Shown one piece after another: positions 55,601-61,600 of a DNA stretch of 64,000 nucleotides. The position numbers were made by a program, and so were the translations under genes. Each line of letters opens with the position of its first letter. Within the stretch, counting starts at the first letter, position 1. The DNA is from Sitta carolinensis (lineage: Eukaryota; Chordata; Aves; Passeriformes; Sittidae): contig CM063283.1 in assembly GCA_032173965.1 (NCBI GenBank), positions 108,710,108 to 108,774,107 of the forward strand, read 5' to 3'. The notes below the pieces were generated by a model, which ran no database searches, was not told the origin of the DNA, and saw only the letters and a list, made by a program, of their open reading frames with translations.

Positions 55601-58600
55601 TTTTTAAGATACTGTTGTTTCATGAATATTCTAACTTTTCATTGAGAAATGACAGAGATCCAAAATTACTTGTATCTTAAGCCTTTCAGTACATTTTAAA
55701 GGGAGTCAGATTATGGTGCTCTCAGATGAATGGGGTCAGAATTTGAGGAGATTTTGTGGTTTGGGGTTTTTGACTTTTGCAGATGGACAGGTTGAAAAGT
55801 CTTATGTTTAGGAATATTTGCCTTAACGAAAGGATCTGTAATATCATTAGAGCATCTGTTTACAGGGAACTCTTTGCAAACACTGGTGAAACTGTGGAAG
55901 GTTACCAGAAATACCACAAGCTTTATTTGTTTGCAGCCTGTCGTGTAGGGTGTTGAATTTTCAGTTTCACTGAAGCTTGCTTGTATCGCTCATTGTATGG
56001 AAAAATAGTTCATACTGTCAGTACAAGAAGCTGCCCCTGAGCTCTTTTCTCTCATATGCCTGTAAAACTTGAGATAAATACAAAATCTCACAAAATGGTG
56101 AAACTGTTCATTGTTACATGATAGAATAGCATAAACGTGAGTGGAAACAGAAGACTGCTTTGTAAATTAAGATGGTGAAGTCGACCTAAGCAGCTAACTG
56201 AGTTCCTCTTCTGGAACAGAAACAAATCAGTGCTTGCAGTGCAGAGAAAGTTTAGGAAATACCAGACAGAACTCTGAATATCCTTCCACAACTATTGTTC
56301 TCTAATCTCCTATGCTGAATCAGAGAACAATGTGAGCAGAAATATGCATGGGGAAAAATATTTTTGGTGCACCATAAAAAACAAAGAAGATGACCAAGTT
56401 CAGATCTCACAAATAGGATGTTTCTAGAAAAGATCAGATGGATTGTTTGTTTTTTGGAGTTTGATTGGGACTTCTGTTTCCTCACAGCATAATCATGCTA
56501 CCTCTAAATTGAGAAACAAAATGCAAAATGTTTAATACTAAATGCTAGAGCAGTTTTTCTCCTACAAGGTAGGATTTTATAGCAGTGTCCTCTGAATGCA
56601 GGACTGGCTTACTTAAGAGGACATAGCCAAACAGTTAGTCCTAAATCCTGGAACCCAGAAGTATTCTGCTGGTATCTGCAGTGTTTGGTGGCCACATTTA
56701 TGTGGCCTAAATACATGAAAATTCTTTGTGCTGATGTAAAGCAATGGCACTTACACCCACTGAAGAGATTATTGTCTGTTAACTGAACAGAAACCTGTGT
56801 GCTGGAGCTCTCAGTAGGGCAGGATTCAGGTTGCCAGCCTTAAGGAAGGTGTTTGACCTCCAGCTGTTCCTCCTGCTGGGTGTGAGTTCATTGTGCAGCT
56901 CATGTCCTGTGTGCCAGCTCTGTGCTGTCATCATGTGTCTAAAACAGCTTGAGATGCCTGTGCTCAGACAGCTGCATCCCTCTCATCATTCCTTAAGAGC
57001 TCTTAGGTGGTTACAGCTTCACAGAAATGGAATACTTGTGTTCAAACATTGCATACTCCTCAGAAACCTCACAGTGTCAACCATGTCACATTAGTCACAT
57101 TCCTCACTGTAGTAAAATATCACCTTTATCTATTTCATTCTGCCTTCAAGTGCACAGACCTGAGGAGTGTTTATGTGTTGTGTTCCAAACAGTTGAAGGA
57201 TTGTATCTTAAAATAACCTTCTGTGAGATGTTCTACAAAAACATCAGCTCAGCAATCAGACCCCATAAAATGTCAATTTTTGTTAAGAACAAAACAGACC
57301 AGCCCCACCCCACAGTCTGCTGCAACTCAGAGCAGAGTAGAACTTGCAAAGATCAGGGAAGGGTGACAAGGGAGATCAAAGCTCTGCAATGACTTCCATC
57401 TGACAAACAGCTGAATAGCTGGGGGCACTCATACTGGAGGAGAGATGAATGGTGGGAGGAGAATACAACAGAGACCCTTAAAATCAGAAGTAGCCAAGGG
57501 AGAACAAATGGAGAGCTGTATTTCTTTGTATAAGACCTTCTTGAGCATAACCTTTAAGCAGTGAAACCTTCAGTTTGGAAATGGTTTGAGGGGTTCTTTC
57601 ATGAACTTGTCCAGTGAAGGCTGTGAAATACTGCTCTTGGTAGTCTTCTTGAACCACAGATTGTTAGAAGCTGAGAGAGCATTCTGGAGAAGAGTCACTG
57701 CATGATTCCCTCCTTGTTGTGCACTTGCTTTGTGCATGGTAGCAGAGATGGGTGCTCAGCCAGAGGCATCTTTGCTCTGACCTCGAGGTCATCCTTATGT
57801 GGCTTTGAAATCAGTTAACCACACATGATAAAGCTCTGAAGGGAATAGGATTCTTTGGTGTGCTTTCCACCCTGACTCCATGGGCACAAAACAAAGACAG
57901 CCACACCAAACAGACACTGCAAAACTCAGTTTTTCTTATGTTGAGATACTTTCATAAAGTCATTCATTCAGCATTCATTTGTACTCTCTTCTCACACAAA
58001 AAGAGTTGTTCCTAGCAGTTTTTACAAGGCATACTGCTCTGACAATTAATCCTGCAACTTAAAAGGAAAGGATTTTCCTTAAATATCTTTTTTTTACTGA
58101 AGCTTATCCATTTCAGCATTGCTCTAGTGATTAGATTACGTTCTGAGGTGGAAAATTTCCTTAATTATAGCCACTTGAATTTGCAAGAAGGTCGTCTTCT
58201 CTCACATCTTACTGATGATAAATTTTGATCACTTCAAAGATACTCAGCAAACTGCTGCAATGACACACAAAAGCAGTTTTGCTGGAGTAGTTCTGGTTTG
58301 TCTTACCAGGTACAACTGGTGCTTGATTAGGGAAAAAAATTATTTAGGATTGCAAATTGTTGTGTTATGCAATGTTTGCTGTCAGTTGCAAAGGTGTAGT
58401 GGTTAAGTTCCCAAGTTTATTTTTCTCTTACCTTTAAATATTTGATTTGTGGAACAGGTTTTGCAATATAATTTATGCATCTGAAATTTCACTGCAGGGA
58501 GAAATAATATGATGGGTAGTGAATAATTAAACTATTCCTGTTTCTTACATATTGTTCAGTTTTAGTAAATTGCATTAAGCAGATAAACACAAATTTAATT

Positions 58601-61600
58601 AATGTCCTGTTTGGATAGGGAGATTGAATTTAATGTTTCTGTTAAATTATTTCCAGAACTGTACGTCAGATGGCACAGGAGCAATTCTTTTTAATGGCTA
58701 CCAGGTGTTGCATGGGACAGAGACCTCTCCTTTTCTTCATTACCCTGCTGTTTACTGTTCTAGGGGTAAGTTTTCAGAGATAAAGTCTTCAGAATGGGAA
58801 TGTCTGTAAAAAGTAATAGGACAAAATACCTGCAAGAAAAAAGAAATTGCTATTAATAAGAGTCACTAAAATATAGATTGCTTCTGACCTACAGGCAAGC
58901 AGCACAGATGATTTCCATTTGAGCTAGATGTGGGGAAAAGGGACTCTTCTGCATTTTCTGCTAAGAACGTGAACAATAAGCTTTAATGTCTGCATTTAGT
59001 CTTTGGTGATTGCTAACCTTAAAGTAAAAATCATTAGCAGGTTAGAGACATACCTACAGTTAGTGCCTTCTGCTGGTCTTGCAAAGGCTTTTCAGCTTCC
59101 CATGCTCATGGCTCTCTTGAACATTTGATCAAAAGTTTTGCTTTTGTTTTCTTTTTCCTATTCAGGTATAGAAATTGCTACTAAAATAATTGAGAAATAT
59201 TCATTAGCAGCTAAATGCAATTTTAAACTTCTAAAAGGTTAAAAATTACCTTACACTTGTTTTCTTTTATGTTCACTGTGAGATTTAGGGGAAATACGTT
59301 GGTGTGCACTGTAAGTAGAAGCATGTATAAATTCTCATTTGCTTTTGGCTTACACAGAGCACTGCAAGAGAGAGAGCTAAGCATTCTGGAGACTACTTCA
59401 CCCTCTTAAGACATCTTCTTAACTATGCTTACAACAGTAATATTAATGTACCAAATGCTGAAGTTCTTCTCAATAATGAAATTGACTGGCTTAAGAGAAT
59501 CAGGGTAAGTTTCAGGATTTGTTTATTCCCGATAATTAGGTTTTTGCTGCTTTGTTGTAAACTGCAATTCTGAGCTTAATGTTTGCTATTTGGAGTATCC
59601 TTTCTTTCTCTTAAATGGCAGGATGAAGTAAAAAGAACAGGGGAAACAGGTGTTGAAGAAACGATCTTAGAGGGTCACCTTGGAGTAACAAAAGAGTTGT
59701 TAGCATTCCAGACACCTGAGAAGAAATACCATATTGGTTGTGAAAAAGGAGGTGCTAATCTCATTAAAGTAAGTTAAAGTTTTTTGACCTCTGGAGGGGA
59801 CTTTTTTGTCTTTGTGAAGTTTTACGGGGTTTTTTTTTTTGGGGGGTAGATTTTGGGGGGGGGGTTATTTGTTTTTACCTATTTGTAAGTAAACAGAAGC
59901 TTCACATCTTATGGGCTGTACTCATAAAATGCTTTTGATTGGAGTTTAATGTTTTATTTTAAAATAGTTTTTAAAATTGCATGTTTCATTCATAAATTGT
60001 ATTTAACATTCTCATTCTTACTGTACTCCAGTACTTGACAAATGTAAGGATAGTGAGCTAGATAGAGGGTAGTCCTGTAAAGGACTGCTTTCCTTTATTA
60101 CTCCTGCAATGACTTTCCTGCACATGTTCTTAATTAGTGCTGTTGGTGCTTAGGGCAGGCTTGAACAAATGAATATCTGAGCATCTCCTTAATCAGACAT
60201 GTTTTCTTTGTACTTCTGATATTATAGAGCAGGAGTGGTGGTTTTTCAACACTAATTCATAAAGAGCTTTGTAGATAATATTGGTTTTGCAAAAGAAATT
60301 TTTTACCAATCAAGAGCGGTACAGATTTATTTTTAATTTTCAGTGGTGAAGTAGGTTTGCAGGAACCACTTTAGAATTAAGTTCTTCTGTTCTAAATTTA
60401 AAAGCTCATTCTGGTATTGGTCTCAATTTTTACTCATCTTTTTTTTTTAAATACCCCTCTGATTCTCAGACATTCATTTATGTAATAACCCTTACTCTCT
60501 TATAAAATAATTTCCATGGTAACAGGTGATTTATTGTCTTTTTTTCAGGAGTTGATAGATGATTTCATCTTTCCAGCATCCAATGTTTATCTACAGTACA
60601 TGAGAAATGGAGAATTGCCTGCTGAGCAGGCCATACCAGTCTGTAGCTCACCAGCCACTATTAATGCTGGCTTTGAGCTCCTCGTTGCACTAGCAGTTGG
60701 ATGTGTGCGAAATCTCAAACAGATAGTAGACACGTTGACTGAAATGTATTACATAGGTACAGCAATCACTAGTATGTAATACTTTTAATTACCTATTTTC
60801 TACTCTTTAATGTATATATAATGTATAGGTTTTGTTTATATTATCCACTGAACTAAAGGCTGAGTTTTTTAGTTCATGGTTTGTTTGTGGCTGCTTTTAA
60901 TGTTGCAAAATCGGTTTGCCAGTGTAGCCTCTACTTGGTTTTTTCATGCAGTAAATATACTGACTTGCATTCCATGGTCACATCCAAATTCCAGCCCAGT
61001 CACTTGCTCAGCCTGACCCTTCCTGTCCCAATCTCTACCTACTCCCCTTTGTCCATACCAGCTCCCAGGAACCTCTTTCTGTCTGTACCTTCTACTTTTC
61101 TCATCGTTTCAGGCTCTTGCTAACCAATCCCAGAACCTCACCAGATATTTTCAGCTTAGTTTTAGAGTCAGTGTCTTGGTTTCTCACCTGATTTGTCATC
61201 ATTGTCCACACACAGACACAGGTCCTCTGTCCTGCTTGTCTTTTTAGGTCTGATCTCATTCTCTTCTTGTCATAGTCCTTTTTCGGGCTCCATTTTGTCT
61301 TGTCTCAGCACAGCTCTGCTCTGCACAGAATGAACTTTTTCCCTCTCACTGGAGAAAGATTCTAGTCTAATCTGTTGAAAAACTTACTTGTGTTGCTGCT
61401 GAAAAAGCCAATAGTCAAGTGAAACTTGGACTAATTTTCACAAGGATGGCAAAAGGCTTCTTTTTAGCACAGATTATTGTTGTCATAAAAAAGCATTTCT
61501 TAAAAGCGATCAATCAGGAGCATATTCTCTCCAGCCCTAAAGGGACTCTGAAACCATTCTGCTGTAATATTAACAGGGAAATGGAAAAAAAAGCACCAAA

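Noticed and set aside
56831..57094. 87-codon Leu/Cys-rich ORF
   Set aside because: It is intronic, has no exon-like splice sites in phase, and matches no family I recognise.
58702..58765. Transmembrane segment in exon 26
   Set aside because: The hydrophobic stretch lies within the soluble helical scaffold of a cytosolic protease with no signal peptide.
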